Of a DNA stretch of 54,038 nt, positions 23,626 to 32,405 are shown in pieces (positions within the stretch are counted from its first letter, which is position 1; each line of letters starts with the position of its first letter). Below the pieces are notes generated by a model, which saw only the letters and a list, made by a program, of their open reading frames with translations, was not told the DNA's origin and did no database searches. The stretch is from Pseudomonas californiensis (lineage in GTDB: Bacteria > Pseudomonadota > Gammaproteobacteria > Pseudomonadales > Pseudomonadaceae), in contig NZ_JAGTPK010000037.1 in assembly GCF_021147775.1 (NCBI RefSeq), positions 1 to 54,038 of the forward strand, in the 5' to 3' direction. Position numbers and translations under genes: made by a program.

Positions 23626-23907
23626 TTACTTTTTTTCAGGGGTCTGAATCGTATTGGTCACTTCCGAGGTCGGCACGAACGTTTTCGATTCTTCAGCAGC
23701 GGCCTCCTTGGACGACGCCTTGTCTTTGGCGGCCTCTTTGTTCTCTTTGGCTGCATCGTTCACTTTGTCCTGAGCAGATTCCATTTTCTGCTGGGCATTT
23801 TCCTGGTGAGCCTGAGCATCCTGTGCTTTCTGTTCGGATTTGCTGTCGCAGGCAGCCAGACCGAGCGTGGCGGCGATGATGAGGGCGGAAGCAGTAAACT
23901 TGAGCAC
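23626..23907 (-). CDS. Small Lys/Glu/Ala-rich lipoprotein
   Basis: The product has 93 residues. The signal peptide LKFTASALIIAATLGLAAC ends in a lipobox with Cys20. The mature part is almost entirely Ala, Lys, Glu, Gln and Asp in heptad-like arrangement (AQDKVNDAAKENKEAAKDKA), so it is predicted to be a long amphipathic helix or coiled coil. It is likely anchored in the inner or outer membrane and stress-related, but its function is not known. Confidence 0.75.
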   Translation of the reverse strand: MLKFTASALIIAATLGLAACDSKSEQKAQDAQAHQENAQQKMESAQDKVNDAAKENKEAAKDKASSKEAAAEESKTFVPTSEVTNTIQTPEKK

Positions 23908-24041
23908 GAAATTTTCCTAATCGAAGCAAATGAGTCGATTCGAGGGAAATGAGGTGGCATTAGTTCAATGATGTTCGGCGCAAACGCGGAACGTCATCGC
24001 GGCCAACTGATCCACCGAGAAAGGGGGCGGAGGCTGCTGCA

Positions 24042-24191
24042 ATGGACGTTTTCAGAATCGAGTTCAACGACGGGCAATGGACGTTGCTTAAAGTCCACGG
24101 TTACAAACCTATCCTGCACGCCGATCATCAGGCAGCGCTTATCGAACATGTTCTGACAATGACCGGCGGAAAGGGCGCCGTCATCCGGTGA
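24042..24191 (+). CDS. Small 49-residue protein
   Basis: ATG 24042 is preceded by GGCGGAGG nine bases upstream. The frame encodes MDVFRIEFNDGQWTLLK, then HGYKPILHADHQAALIEHV, and ends in GGKGAVIR. The strand-strand-helix pattern, aromatic residues and good codon use look real, and it resembles short DUF2188-like domains. It stands alone between a divergent lipoprotein gene and a convergent membrane-protein gene. No function can be assigned. Confidence 0.6.
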   Translation: MDVFRIEFNDGQWTLLKVHGYKPILHADHQAALIEHVLTMTGGKGAVIR

Positions 24192-24324
24192 GATGCCCAA
24201 ACCGGTGTTCGAGAGCTTAGAGTGGGGGAGTTCGAGGGTGAAAATTCCGGGTGACGCTGTTTCGCAACGCATCCCGTGAGCACCTGCGTTTACTCATGAT
24301 CTCTGATGCCGCTCGCGCCGCTTT

Positions 24325-25119
24325 CTATTCTGTCGACTTGCCAATCTTTTTGGCGAAGCAGTTGATGGCTGTGCATACGCAGCCCGCTACCACGCCAATC
24401 AGCAGGAACGTCGCGGCACCTCCCACAAAGTGTGTCGGCCAGGCGAATGCTTGCGCCGTTGGGCTCCAGAAGGCCTCGAGAAGGTTGGGGAGGACAGAGA
24501 GCGTCCAGATCACCATGCTTGTGATCGTGCCTCCGGCAACGTAGCGCAAAGGGGTTCTCAGGTAACGTTCGATTATCCAGAGAACCGGCCATCCGACCAG
24601 CATGCTCAGTAATCCACCAACCATGAACGCGAAGATGAATGCTGGCACTCGCTCCTCAGGGCTCGCGAAGCTCAGCGCTGCGGCTGCGCCCAGTGTGAGC
24701 CCGCCTGACAGCGGAACGGCGTATACCCACCCTTGTTGTGGGCGAGGTAAACCGTCGTTGCGTTTGCTCAGGTGTTCGATGAAGGCGATGGTGATCAAAA
24801 ACAAAAGACCGAGCAGGGTGCCGGCGCCGATTGCCACCGGGAGATCTTCAAGCGACGCGCCCGACAGCAGCCATACCAACAGGGCTTGTATCTGCGCGCT
24901 CAACAAATGAAGTCTGATGGAATTCGTGTTTTTCGCATCGCCACGCAGCAACAGTGGAATTCCCACCACAACCCCGATAATCGTCCCCAGCAAAAAGCCT
25001 GAGAACAACATCGAGTCATTCCAGCCCTGAAGTACGCCGTGCGCACTCGCGCTTACCAGCCCTGCGCACAACGGAACAGCAGCGAGACGAAGTGGCCGTC
25101 CCTCTTCGCCTGGAGTCAT
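24325..25119 (-). CDS. Multi-pass membrane protein of unknown function
   Basis: The product has 264 residues from ATG 25119, which has GGAGG six bases upstream. About seven hydrophobic segments are visible, including FSGFLLGTIIGVVVGIPLLL, AIGAGTLLGLLFLITIAF and FVGGAATFLLIGVVAGCV. I recognise no transporter or enzyme signature. It stands alone, downstream of tRNA-Phe on the same strand but separated from it by a terminator. Confidence 0.65.
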   Translation of the reverse strand: MTPGEEGRPLRLAAVPLCAGLVSASAHGVLQGWNDSMLFSGFLLGTIIGVVVGIPLLLRGDAKNTNSIRLHLLSAQIQALLVWLLSGASLEDLPVAIGAGTLLGLLFLITIAFIEHLSKRNDGLPRPQQGWVYAVPLSGGLTLGAAAALSFASPEERVPAFIFAFMVGGLLSMLVGWPVLWIIERYLRTPLRYVAGGTITSMVIWTLSVLPNLLEAFWSPTAQAFAWPTHFVGGAATFLLIGVVAGCVCTAINCFAKKIGKSTE

Positions 25120-25174
25120 GTGTTCCTCCGTGTTGTCGCTGCCTTGGACGCCGGGACTACCAATCGACAGACAA

Positions 25175-25200
25175 CAAAAAGCCCGCACGAGGCGGGCTTC
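25175..25200 (-). terminator. Terminator of tRNA-Phe
   Basis: On the minus strand AAGCCCGCC-TCGT-GCGGGCTT runs into TTTTTGTTG. It lies 45 bases after the tRNA 3' end. Confidence 0.85.
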
Positions 25201-25244
25201 TTGTGGGCTTTCAGATGATGCTGACACCACCTGAAATCAATTAG

Positions 25245-25320
25245 TGGTGCCCAGAGACGGAATCGAACCGCCGACACGGGGATTTTCAATCCCCTGCTCT
25301 ACCGACTGAGCTATCTGGGC
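25245..25320 (-). tRNA. tRNA-Phe (anticodon GAA)
   Basis: A complete 76-base cloverleaf with encoded CCA. The 5' end is GCCCAGATAGCTCAGTCGG, the anticodon arm is GGGGATTGAAAATCCCC with GAA in the loop, and the T arm contains GGTTCGATTCC. I see no duplicated 3' end nearby, so this tRNA does not seem to be occupied by an element. Confidence 0.97.
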
Positions 25321-25421
25321 AACGGGGCGCATTAAACGTGTTTTTCAGGAGGTCGTCAAGCGTGGTATCGAAAAAAATTGAATTATTACCGTCGCTTACG
25401 ACCTTCACTGCGTGAAACGCT

Positions 25422-25694
25422 TTATTTCTCGGGGGGAACGTAGCCTTCGGCCTGTGCGTATTCTTCGCCGGACAGGAACTTGTCCATCTCGGTCTGCAGG
25501 AATTTGCGGTCTTCGGCGTTCATCATGTTGAGGCGACGTTCGTTGATCAGCAGGGTCTGGTGCTTCTGCCAGTCAGCCCAGGCTTTTTGCGAAACGTGGT
25601 TGAAGATGTCTTCGCCTTTGGCGCCAGGGTACGGGGCGCGTTCCAGGCCTGGCAGTTCTTCTTTGTATTTGCGGCACATTACGGTGCGGGTCAT
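25422..25694 (-). CDS. yggX: Fe(2+)-trafficking / oxidative damage protection protein YggX
   Basis: The product has 90 residues, the normal length. MTRTVMCRKYKEELPGLE, with the conserved Cys7, and AWADWQKHQTLLINERRLN are diagnostic of YggX. It protects iron-sulfur clusters from oxidative damage. Its ATG overlaps the mutY stop by four bases; the mutY-yggX pair is conserved in gamma-proteobacteria. The coupling makes sense because MutY is itself a Fe-S enzyme that repairs oxidative damage. Confidence 0.95.
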   Translation of the reverse strand: MTRTVMCRKYKEELPGLERAPYPGAKGEDIFNHVSQKAWADWQKHQTLLINERRLNMMNAEDRKFLQTEMDKFLSGEEYAQAEGYVPPEK

Positions 25695-26758
25695 GACGAC
25701 TCTCCTGCGTTCAATACGTCGGCTGCGCGTTTGAGCAGCTTTTTCACCGGGGCGGCAAGGCCCAGGCGCGGCGGGGTGGCGAGGTTATACCAGAGCCAGT
25801 CATCCTCGGCCACGTGATGAGCGGACTCTTCGACCTGGACCAGCCAGGGTTCGATGCTTAACTGGAAATGGCTGAAGGTATGGATCAGGCCCGGCAGTTC
25901 GTGGTGTTTTCCCAGCTCCAGACCGTGTTGTGTCGCCAAATGCTGCAGATCATCGAAATGGTCCAGCTCTGGCAGGCTCCACAAGCCTCCCCACAGGCCG
26001 CTGGACGGACGACGATAAAGCAGAATCGCGCCGTCGCGGTTGGCGAGCATCGGCATGAGTGTGCGCTTCTGCGGGACGGTCTTGCGCGGTTTGGGAATGG
26101 GGTAGCGGGTCTCCAGACCCAGCATGTGCGCCTGACAGCCGCGTTCGAGCGGGCAGAGCAGGCAGCTGGGTTTGCTGCGGGTGCAGAGCGTGGCGCCGAG
26201 GTCCATCATCGCCTGGGTGTAATTGTTGACCCGGCTGTGCGGTGTGAAGCGCTCGGCCGTTGCCCATAGCTGCTTGGCGACCTTGGGCTCGCCCGGATAG
26301 CCTTCCTGCGCCGTGAAGCGCGCCAGAACGCGTTTTACGTTGCCATCCAGGATAGAGGCGCGAATGCCCATGCTCAGGCTGGCGATGGCGCCTGCGGTGG
26401 ACAGGCCGATGCCGGGCAACTGAATGAGCTGTTCGACGTCACGGGGGAACTCGCCGCCATGCTCGGCGACGACAATCTTTGCGGTCTTCTGCAGGTTGCG
26501 GGCGCGGGTGTAATAACCCAGTCCGGTCCACAGGTGCAGCACTTCATCTTCAGGCGCTTCGGCCAGCGCCTGCACGGTTGGCAGGGCTTCCATGAAACGG
26601 TCGAAATAGCCGAGAACGGTGCTGACCTGAGTCTGTTGCAGCATGATTTCCGACACCCAGACCCGGTACGGCGTGATGCCTTGCTGCCACGGCAGGTCCT
26701 GTCGGCCGTGACGGTCGTACCAGTCCAGTACCGCGCTGGAAAATTGTTCGGGTTGCAT
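25691..26758 (-). CDS. mutY: A/G-specific adenine glycosylase MutY
   Basis: The product has 355 residues from MQPEQFSSAVLDWYDRHGR. The catalytic Glu lies in SEIMLQQTQ, the helix-hairpin-helix in LPGIGLSTAGAIAS, the catalytic Asp in MMDLGATLC and the [4Fe-4S] ligands in C-x6-C-x2-C-x5-C (CTRSKPSCLLCPLERGC). A C-terminal NUDIX-like domain recognises 8-oxoG. It removes adenine opposite 8-oxoguanine. ATG 26779 would add seven residues; I chose the start that matches the family. Confidence 0.95.
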   Translation of the reverse strand: MQPEQFSSAVLDWYDRHGRQDLPWQQGITPYRVWVSEIMLQQTQVSTVLGYFDRFMEALPTVQALAEAPEDEVLHLWTGLGYYTRARNLQKTAKIVVAEHGGEFPRDVEQLIQLPGIGLSTAGAIASLSMGIRASILDGNVKRVLARFTAQEGYPGEPKVAKQLWATAERFTPHSRVNNYTQAMMDLGATLCTRSKPSCLLCPLERGCQAHMLGLETRYPIPKPRKTVPQKRTLMPMLANRDGAILLYRRPSSGLWGGLWSLPELDHFDDLQHLATQHGLELGKHHELPGLIHTFSHFQLSIEPWLVQVEESAHHVAEDDWLWYNLATPPRLGLAAPVKKLLKRAADVLNAGESS

Positions 26759-26829
26759 GGTTTGGCGGGTTCTCGTCATTCAGGGTGTCGGTGAGTCGCA
26801 ATGCAGCAGCGCGTAGGCCCCTGGCGAAC

Positions 26830-26862
26830 GACAACGCAGTGTGTCAGACACACTGCGTTGTC
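26830..26862. repeat. Perfect 33-base palindrome between the AsmA-family gene and mutY
   Basis: GACAACGCAGTGTGTC and its exact complement flank a single A, giving 16-bp perfect arms. It lies just past the AsmA-family stop at 26881. No T tract follows on either strand, so it is not a standard rho-independent terminator. Confidence 0.75.
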
Positions 26863-26880
26863 GAGGCCTGTGCTGTACGC

Positions 26881-29112
26881 TTATCGTTTGAACAATCCCT
26901 TGAGTGCATCCTTGAGTTCCGGGCTGACCTTGTCGCCGAGTTTCTCGTCCAGCTTCTCTTCAAGTTTTTCGCTGATGCGGTCGCCTGCCAGTTTTGCGGC
27001 GATCTGGCCGATGCCTTCCTTGTCCAGTCGGCAGGCCTTGGCACCCAGCTCCAGCGGGCCGCGGCATTGCACAGGCCATTCGATACCGACGTAGCGTGGA
27101 TTGATCTCGCAGGCCGGGTCAGGCATGTCGCTCTTGTCGCCTTCGATGATGATGCCGACGCGATAGTTCATGCCCAGGACGCGCAGGTCGATGTCACCGT
27201 TGCCATTGACCGTCATGCCCGGAATACGGACCTTGAGATCAGGGTTGCTGGCGACACCGTTACGCAGCACCAGGTTGCCGTTGAGCTGCTGGAACGGGGT
27301 GTCCTTGCCGCGTGGCTCGCTGGTCAGCGGCTTGCGATTCAGGGTCGAGATGCCCTGGCAAAGCTGCTGTTCCAGGTTGGCGTTCACCAGTACACCGTTG
27401 TTGAGCACGAAGCTGGCGGTGCCGTTGAGGCTGTCGATCAAGGTTTTTTCGCTGTTGCCCTTGCCCGTGAGGTCGCTGTTGAGGGTCAGCAGGCCGCGTA
27501 CCGGTGGGGTCTGGCCCTGGCTTTCGAGGATGCGCTCGACCGGCACTTTGCTGATGCGGGTCTGCACGCCTATGACAGGCACATCAGCCCGTGCGTCCAG
27601 GTTGCCTTTGACGTCGAAATTGCCGTTGTAGAGGTCACCGCTCAAGGTGTCGAGTTTGATGACGCCACCCAAGGCCTGAGTCTTGAACGCGGCATTCGCG
27701 ATCGGCAGTTTGTCGACGGTCAGTTTGCCAAAGCTCAGGTCGGCCTCGACGTCGAGCGTGCGCAGACGCTCCAGTGGCAGCAGTTTTTTCGTGCTCCAGG
27801 CGGCCTTGGTTGGCTGGTCGGGCAGCGGTGTGGTGCCAGCGCCTGCAATGGCGGCGGCTTCATCGCTCTGCACTTCGGATTTGCGGGCTGCCTTGGCGCC
27901 TTTGCTTTCTTCGGTTTCTGCCGGGCGATAGCGGTCTGCGTCGAAGGTGTCGCCCTTGAGCTGAACGCGTAGCGCCTGTTTGGCGAAGTCTTCCACAGCA
28001 ATGCGACCGGTAAAGGTGCTGTCGTCCACTTTCAGGTTCAGGCCATCCAGCACCAGGCTGTTGGGCGTGCCGCTGAGGCGCGTGACCATTTCGACCTTGC
28101 TCAGCGCGCCTTCTGCCATGGCAGGCAGGGGTTGGCCGATGTTGTCGAAGAAGGTGCGCACGTCGAGTTGAGCGATGGACAGGCCGCCGCTGATCTGCGG
28201 AGTTTTGTCCAGATCGCGTGCGCGCAATTCGCCCAGAGCCCGCAACTGATTGGCCGAGACTTTAAGGCTGTTCCATTCGGCGATGTTGGCGGCAAGGTCA
28301 ACCAGCAGTTGGCCCTGGGCCGAGAAGGTCACGATCTTGCCTTGCAGTGGTTCGCCCGCCACTTCGCCGGACAGGCGCATGTCTTCGAACTGATAGCGCT
28401 TGAGCACACGGTCCATGCGCAATTCGCCGACCAGCTCGGTCTTGGCGCGCACCACCGGCTGATTGGTGCTGAGGAATGCAGTCAGTTTGATCGGGATGTC
28501 GGACGCTTCGCGTATCGGTCCGGTGCTCAGCTGGATGCTTTCGGCCATGAAAGTCTGGCCTTTTCGGGCATCGCTGTAGTCCACACGGGCGTTGTTGACC
28601 GTCAGGCTGTCGATGTCCAGCCGCAGAGGTTGTGAAGGCCGTTCCGATTTGGGTGCGTCAGGCGTCGGGGCGGGCGTGGTTTCAGGTGTCGACCCTGACG
28701 TCGCCACTGCGGGCTTGCCGATGTCTTCCCAGTTGCCATGGCCTGTTTCATCGCGATGAAGCGTCAGGTTCAAGCCTTCGACGCGCACATCGCTCATCTG
28801 CACCTGACGGCGCAGCAAGGGCAGTACACGAACCGAAAGACCGAGCATCTGCACGTCGGCGAACGGCTTGTCAGGGGCGGTGAGCGTCGCGACATGGGCG
28901 TCGTGCAGTTCCAGGCCAAGCCACGGGAACAGGCTCCAGCCGATGTCACCGTTGAGCGTCAGCTCGACATTCGCCTTGTCGCGTGCCAGTTGTCGAATCT
29001 CGTCTTTGTAGTCGTTGGGATCAAACAGATGGGTCAAGGCAAAGCCGAGAGCCACGATGATCAGCAACAGCCCGAGAATAAACAGCCCCAGGATTTTGCC
29101 GAACGCTTTCAT
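26881..29112 (-). CDS. AsmA-family protein
   Basis: The product has 743 residues. An N-terminal signal anchor, ILGLFILGLLLIIVALGFAL, is followed by a long beta-rich periplasmic domain typical of AsmA/TamB-like proteins, with DIGWSLFPWLGLELHDAHV near residue 57 and a C-terminal AsmA signature around NGDIDLRVLGMNYRV. These proteins are thought to bridge the membranes and move phospholipid, affecting outer-membrane assembly. It sits upstream of mutY on the same strand, separated by a large palindrome. Confidence 0.9.
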   Translation of the reverse strand: MKAFGKILGLFILGLLLIIVALGFALTHLFDPNDYKDEIRQLARDKANVELTLNGDIGWSLFPWLGLELHDAHVATLTAPDKPFADVQMLGLSVRVLPLLRRQVQMSDVRVEGLNLTLHRDETGHGNWEDIGKPAVATSGSTPETTPAPTPDAPKSERPSQPLRLDIDSLTVNNARVDYSDARKGQTFMAESIQLSTGPIREASDIPIKLTAFLSTNQPVVRAKTELVGELRMDRVLKRYQFEDMRLSGEVAGEPLQGKIVTFSAQGQLLVDLAANIAEWNSLKVSANQLRALGELRARDLDKTPQISGGLSIAQLDVRTFFDNIGQPLPAMAEGALSKVEMVTRLSGTPNSLVLDGLNLKVDDSTFTGRIAVEDFAKQALRVQLKGDTFDADRYRPAETEESKGAKAARKSEVQSDEAAAIAGAGTTPLPDQPTKAAWSTKKLLPLERLRTLDVEADLSFGKLTVDKLPIANAAFKTQALGGVIKLDTLSGDLYNGNFDVKGNLDARADVPVIGVQTRISKVPVERILESQGQTPPVRGLLTLNSDLTGKGNSEKTLIDSLNGTASFVLNNGVLVNANLEQQLCQGISTLNRKPLTSEPRGKDTPFQQLNGNLVLRNGVASNPDLKVRIPGMTVNGNGDIDLRVLGMNYRVGIIIEGDKSDMPDPACEINPRYVGIEWPVQCRGPLELGAKACRLDKEGIGQIAAKLAGDRISEKLEEKLDEKLGDKVSPELKDALKGLFKR

Positions 29113-29190
29113 GGGCGAGTCCTTGTGTCGATGTTCAAAATTAGCCCACGAGTATACCGCTCTGGCGAGCGTCTCGGGCTCCGGATGCTC

Positions 29191-29619
29191 TTATGGCTGA
29201 CACGTGCCTGATCCTGCAGGTTTTTCAAGCACGGTCGGCACATTGAGCCGGGCCGCCAGAGCGAGGACTTCGGGACGCTCGACGGTTGTCAGCAAGCGTA
29301 GTTCGCAGCCCGCCTCAAGGGCCAGTTTCTGAGCGTGGACGACGATTCGTTCGGCAACCCCGCGCCGGCGGGTCGGTTTGCGGACGCACAGATGCGACAT
29401 CCACCAGATTTTTTCCGAGCGTTGCAACAGGGCTGCACCCAACAGACGGTCATTGAAACGGCCCGCCAGCAGTGCCTGTTCGGTCAGGGCGGTTTCGATC
29501 AATTGCGAGGCGTCGACAAAGGGCGCGAACAGATCGTCCGGAGCGTCACGATATATCTTTTGCAGGTCTTCCTGATCCTGATAAGTAGGCAAACTTATTA
29601 ATTCAACTAAGACCGGCAT
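29191..29619 (-). CDS. GNAT acetyltransferase of the PanZ (PanM) type
   Basis: The product has 142 residues from MPVLVELIS; AAGGA lies seven bases upstream. QDQEDLQKIYRDAPDDLF at the N-terminus, FNDRLLGAALL and LCVRKPTRRRGVAERIV (the acetyl-CoA pyrophosphate loop) match the PanZ pattern. In E. coli PanZ binds acetyl-CoA and promotes maturation and feedback control of aspartate decarboxylase PanD. Whether this protein does so cannot be seen here; other GNAT functions remain possible. Confidence 0.7.
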   Translation of the reverse strand: MPVLVELISLPTYQDQEDLQKIYRDAPDDLFAPFVDASQLIETALTEQALLAGRFNDRLLGAALLQRSEKIWWMSHLCVRKPTRRRGVAERIVVHAQKLALEAGCELRLLTTVERPEVLALAARLNVPTVLEKPAGSGTCQP

Positions 29620-29872
29620 GGGCATCCTTAACAGGTTAATTGATTGCATCTATGAGGTCATAGATGGGGCGGATTAAGTTGCAGATAAAAGGGTGTAACA
29701 AAATAGTTAATGCCCGTCAGTAAGTGATAATCTCCGCGTTCGCTGATTCAGGTGCGTCTTTTTGTCACGTATTTGAACAACCTGCCGATAAAACAGACAT
29801 GGCCGCCTGGCATGGAGTCTGTGGCGGATCAGCGGACCATTCTGCAAGCTTTACACATTGGGGTTAATCATA

Positions 29873-31534
29873 ATGAGCACAAGTACAGCCTTGGGCGGCA
29901 ATGCCGCTCAGCCTGCGTTCTTGTCCAAAGAGCGCATTATTGCCAAGCCGGGGTTTAACCGCTGGCTTGTTCCTCCTGCTGCACTGGCCATCCATCTTTG
30001 TATTGGTATGGCTTACGGTTTCTCGGTGTTCTGGCTGCCGCTGTCGAAGGCAGTTGGTGTTTCGGCACCTGTCGCCTGCACACCGGACATGGGTTTCTTT
30101 GCACAGATGTTTGCATCGACCTGTGACTGGCAGATTTCCATGCTGGGCTGGATCTACACCCTGTTCTTCATCTTCCTGGGTTGCTCGGCTGCCATCTGGG
30201 GTGGCTGGCTGGAACACGCAGGCCCGCGCAAGGCTGGTGTTGTTTCGGCACTGTGCTGGTGCGGCGGTCTGCTGATTTCCGCGTTCGGTATTTATACCCA
30301 CCAGATCTGGCTGATGTGGCTGGGTTCTGGCGTGATCGGTGGTATCGGGCTGGGGTTGGGCTACATCTCCCCGGTATCGACCCTGATCAAGTGGTTCCCG
30401 GACAAACGCGGCATGGCGACCGGTATGGCGATCATGGGCTTTGGTGGCGGCGCGATGGTAGGTGCACCGTTGGCCACGGCACTGATGGGCCATTTCGCTT
30501 CGGCTGACGGCGTGGGCGTCTGGCAGAGCTTCGTGGTGATGGCGGTGATCTACTTCATCTTCATGATCGGCGGTGCACTGGGCTACCGCGTTCCGCCAAC
30601 CGGCTGGAAACCTGAAGGCTGGACCGCTCCAGCGGCCAAGGCCAAGAATGCAATGATCACCAACCGTCACGTGCATGTAAGCGTGGCGTGGAAGACTCCG
30701 CAATTCCGTCTGGTGTGGTTGGTGTTGTGCCTGAACGTATCGGCCGGTATCGGTATTCTGGGCATGGCGTCGCCATTGTTGCAGGAAGTATTCGCCGGCA
30801 AGTTGCTGGGCAATGATCTGACCTTCAGCCAACTGAATGCTGACCAGTTGAAAGCCATCGCCGCTATTGCAGCGGGCTTCACCGGTCTGTTGAGCCTGTT
30901 CAACATTGGTGGTCGTTTCTTCTGGGCTTCGTGCTCCGACTTTATTGGTCGCAAGGCAACTTACTTCGTGTTCTTCGCACTGGGCTTTTTGCTTTATGCG
31001 TCGGTACCAACATTGAGCCACATGGGCAGCATCGCGCTGTTCGTTGCCGCCTTCTGCATCGTGTTGTCGATGTACGGCGGTGGTTTTGCAACTGTTCCGG
31101 CCTACCTGGCTGACCTGTTCGGTACACAAATGGTCGGCGCGATCCACGGTCGTTTGCTGACTGCATGGGCTGCGGCCGGTGTGCTCGGTCCGGTACTGGT
31201 CAACTACCTGCGTGAGTATCAACTCAGCCATGGTGTTGCGCGTGCCGATGCCTACGACATCACGCTGTATATCCTTGCCGGTCTGCTGGTACTGGGCTTC
31301 ATCTGCAACCTGCTGATTCGTCCGGTTGCCGACAAGTACTTCATGACCGACGCTGAGCTTGCCGTTGAGCAAGCCATCGGCCACGACAAGGGCACTGACG
31401 CTACCACTTCGCTGGAGTGGAAAGCAGCGCCAGGCAGCAAGCCGCTGGTTATCGCGGCCTGGCTGGCGGTCGGTATTCCGCTGGCATGGGGCGTTTGGAT
31501 TACCCTGCAAAAAACCGCAGTGCTGTTCCACTAA
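29873..31534 (+). CDS. MFS transporter of the oxalate/formate antiporter (OFA) family
   Basis: The product has 553 residues from ATG 29873. Twelve membrane segments are evident, with IHLCIGMAYGFSVFWLPLS first and the MFS loop motif WLEHAGPRKAG between helices 2 and 3. GLGLGYISPVSTLIKWFPDKRG is characteristic of OxlT/YhjX-type carriers. The C-terminal extension with an extra hydrophobic segment makes it longer than OxlT (about 420). The substrate is probably a small carboxylate such as pyruvate, formate or oxalate. It is followed by a strong terminator, so it is monocistronic. Confidence 0.85.
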   Translation: MSTSTALGGNAAQPAFLSKERIIAKPGFNRWLVPPAALAIHLCIGMAYGFSVFWLPLSKAVGVSAPVACTPDMGFFAQMFASTCDWQISMLGWIYTLFFIFLGCSAAIWGGWLEHAGPRKAGVVSALCWCGGLLISAFGIYTHQIWLMWLGSGVIGGIGLGLGYISPVSTLIKWFPDKRGMATGMAIMGFGGGAMVGAPLATALMGHFASADGVGVWQSFVVMAVIYFIFMIGGALGYRVPPTGWKPEGWTAPAAKAKNAMITNRHVHVSVAWKTPQFRLVWLVLCLNVSAGIGILGMASPLLQEVFAGKLLGNDLTFSQLNADQLKAIAAIAAGFTGLLSLFNIGGRFFWASCSDFIGRKATYFVFFALGFLLYASVPTLSHMGSIALFVAAFCIVLSMYGGGFATVPAYLADLFGTQMVGAIHGRLLTAWAAAGVLGPVLVNYLREYQLSHGVARADAYDITLYILAGLLVLGFICNLLIRPVADKYFMTDAELAVEQAIGHDKGTDATTSLEWKAAPGSKPLVIAAWLAVGIPLAWGVWITLQKTAVLFH

Positions 31535-31551
31535 AAGCCTGCCGGTAACCA

Positions 31552-31587
31552 AAAAGCGCGTGCACTTCGGTGCAGGCGCTTTTTTTT
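31552..31587 (+). terminator. Terminator of the OFA-type transporter gene
   Basis: AAAGCGC-G-TGCAC-TTCG-GTGCA-G-GCGCTTTTTTTT is a long stem with a UUCG tetraloop and an eight-T tract, just after the stop at 31534. Confidence 0.9.
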
Positions 31588-31736
31588 GCGTGCGTTTTGG
31601 CAGGCCGCCAGTCTTCGGTGCGTTGCGCGAGCGGGCGGAGGAGGCTGAGCGGGGGTGCCATGTGTGGCGTTCGCGAATCGTGCAGCGAAACTGGTAGGCT
31701 CGCGACCTATAGCCCTCAAGCGCGAGCGATTGACTC

Positions 31737-32210
31737 ATGAAAGCAAATGAAATCGACGATTACGATCTGAAAATTCTGACTTTGCTTCAGGCCAACGGGC
31801 GTTTGACCAATCAGGAATTGAGCGATCTGGTCGGGCTTTCGGCCTCGCAGTGCTCTCGGCGCCGAATCAGCCTCGAGCAGGCTCACCTGATTCTGGGTTA
31901 CCACGCTCGCATCGCGCCCCAGGCCATGAGCCGTGAAGTGCTGGCGATGGTCGAAGTGCGTCTGATCAGCCACCGTGCGGAACATCGGGAAGGTTTTCAA
32001 ACGCTGGTGGCCGACCTCAACTCGATCATCGATGCCTACAAGACAACGGGCGATGCTGACTACACCCTGAAGGTCGCTGTGGCAGACCTTGAAAGCCTCA
32101 ATCGACTGATGGCGCAGATCACCGCAGGTGACTGTGTTTCGCACATCAACACAGCGGTGGTGCTGGAGCGGTTGAAAGACAACAGCGTGGTGACAGCAAC
32201 CGCGCACTGA
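31737..32210 (+). CDS. Lrp/AsnC-family transcriptional regulator
   Basis: The product has 157 residues. An N-terminal helix-turn-helix, DDYDLKILTLLQANGRLTNQ followed by LSDLVGLSASQCSRRRISLE, precedes a C-terminal RAM ligand-binding domain containing the AYKTTGDADYTLKVAV motif, where GDADY is the usual effector loop. It probably senses an amino acid and controls the YitT-aminotransferase unit that follows about 195 bases downstream. That link is inferred from position. Confidence 0.9.
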   Translation: MKANEIDDYDLKILTLLQANGRLTNQELSDLVGLSASQCSRRRISLEQAHLILGYHARIAPQAMSREVLAMVEVRLISHRAEHREGFQTLVADLNSIIDAYKTTGDADYTLKVAVADLESLNRLMAQITAGDCVSHINTAVVLERLKDNSVVTATAH

Positions 32211-32405
32211 AATAGTTCTCCGGCTGTTTTTTGTGCGTAAACAGTGCATTTTTTTCTGTATAAATGAAATAACAAAGCATTTATTTGACTTTGTTTGCGC
32301 GTAATGTTCTTTGCGGATAGATTGCTGCGCATAACGTGAGTCTGAACAGGAGTTCGGGTCGAAAACGGCCTTCACTCACTGATCATGAACTCAGCAGGCA
32401 TCGCC

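Noticed and set aside
26785..27972. A 395-codon open frame on the plus strand opposite the AsmA-family gene
   Set aside because: Antisense of a long AsmA-family gene; composition is that of a shadow frame.
29864..31738. A 624-codon open frame on the minus strand opposite the OFA-type transporter gene
   Set aside because: It is the antisense of a clear transporter. Composition rich in Gln, His, Arg and Thr, no domain, no initiation signal. Long antisense frames are expected in high-GC coding sequence.
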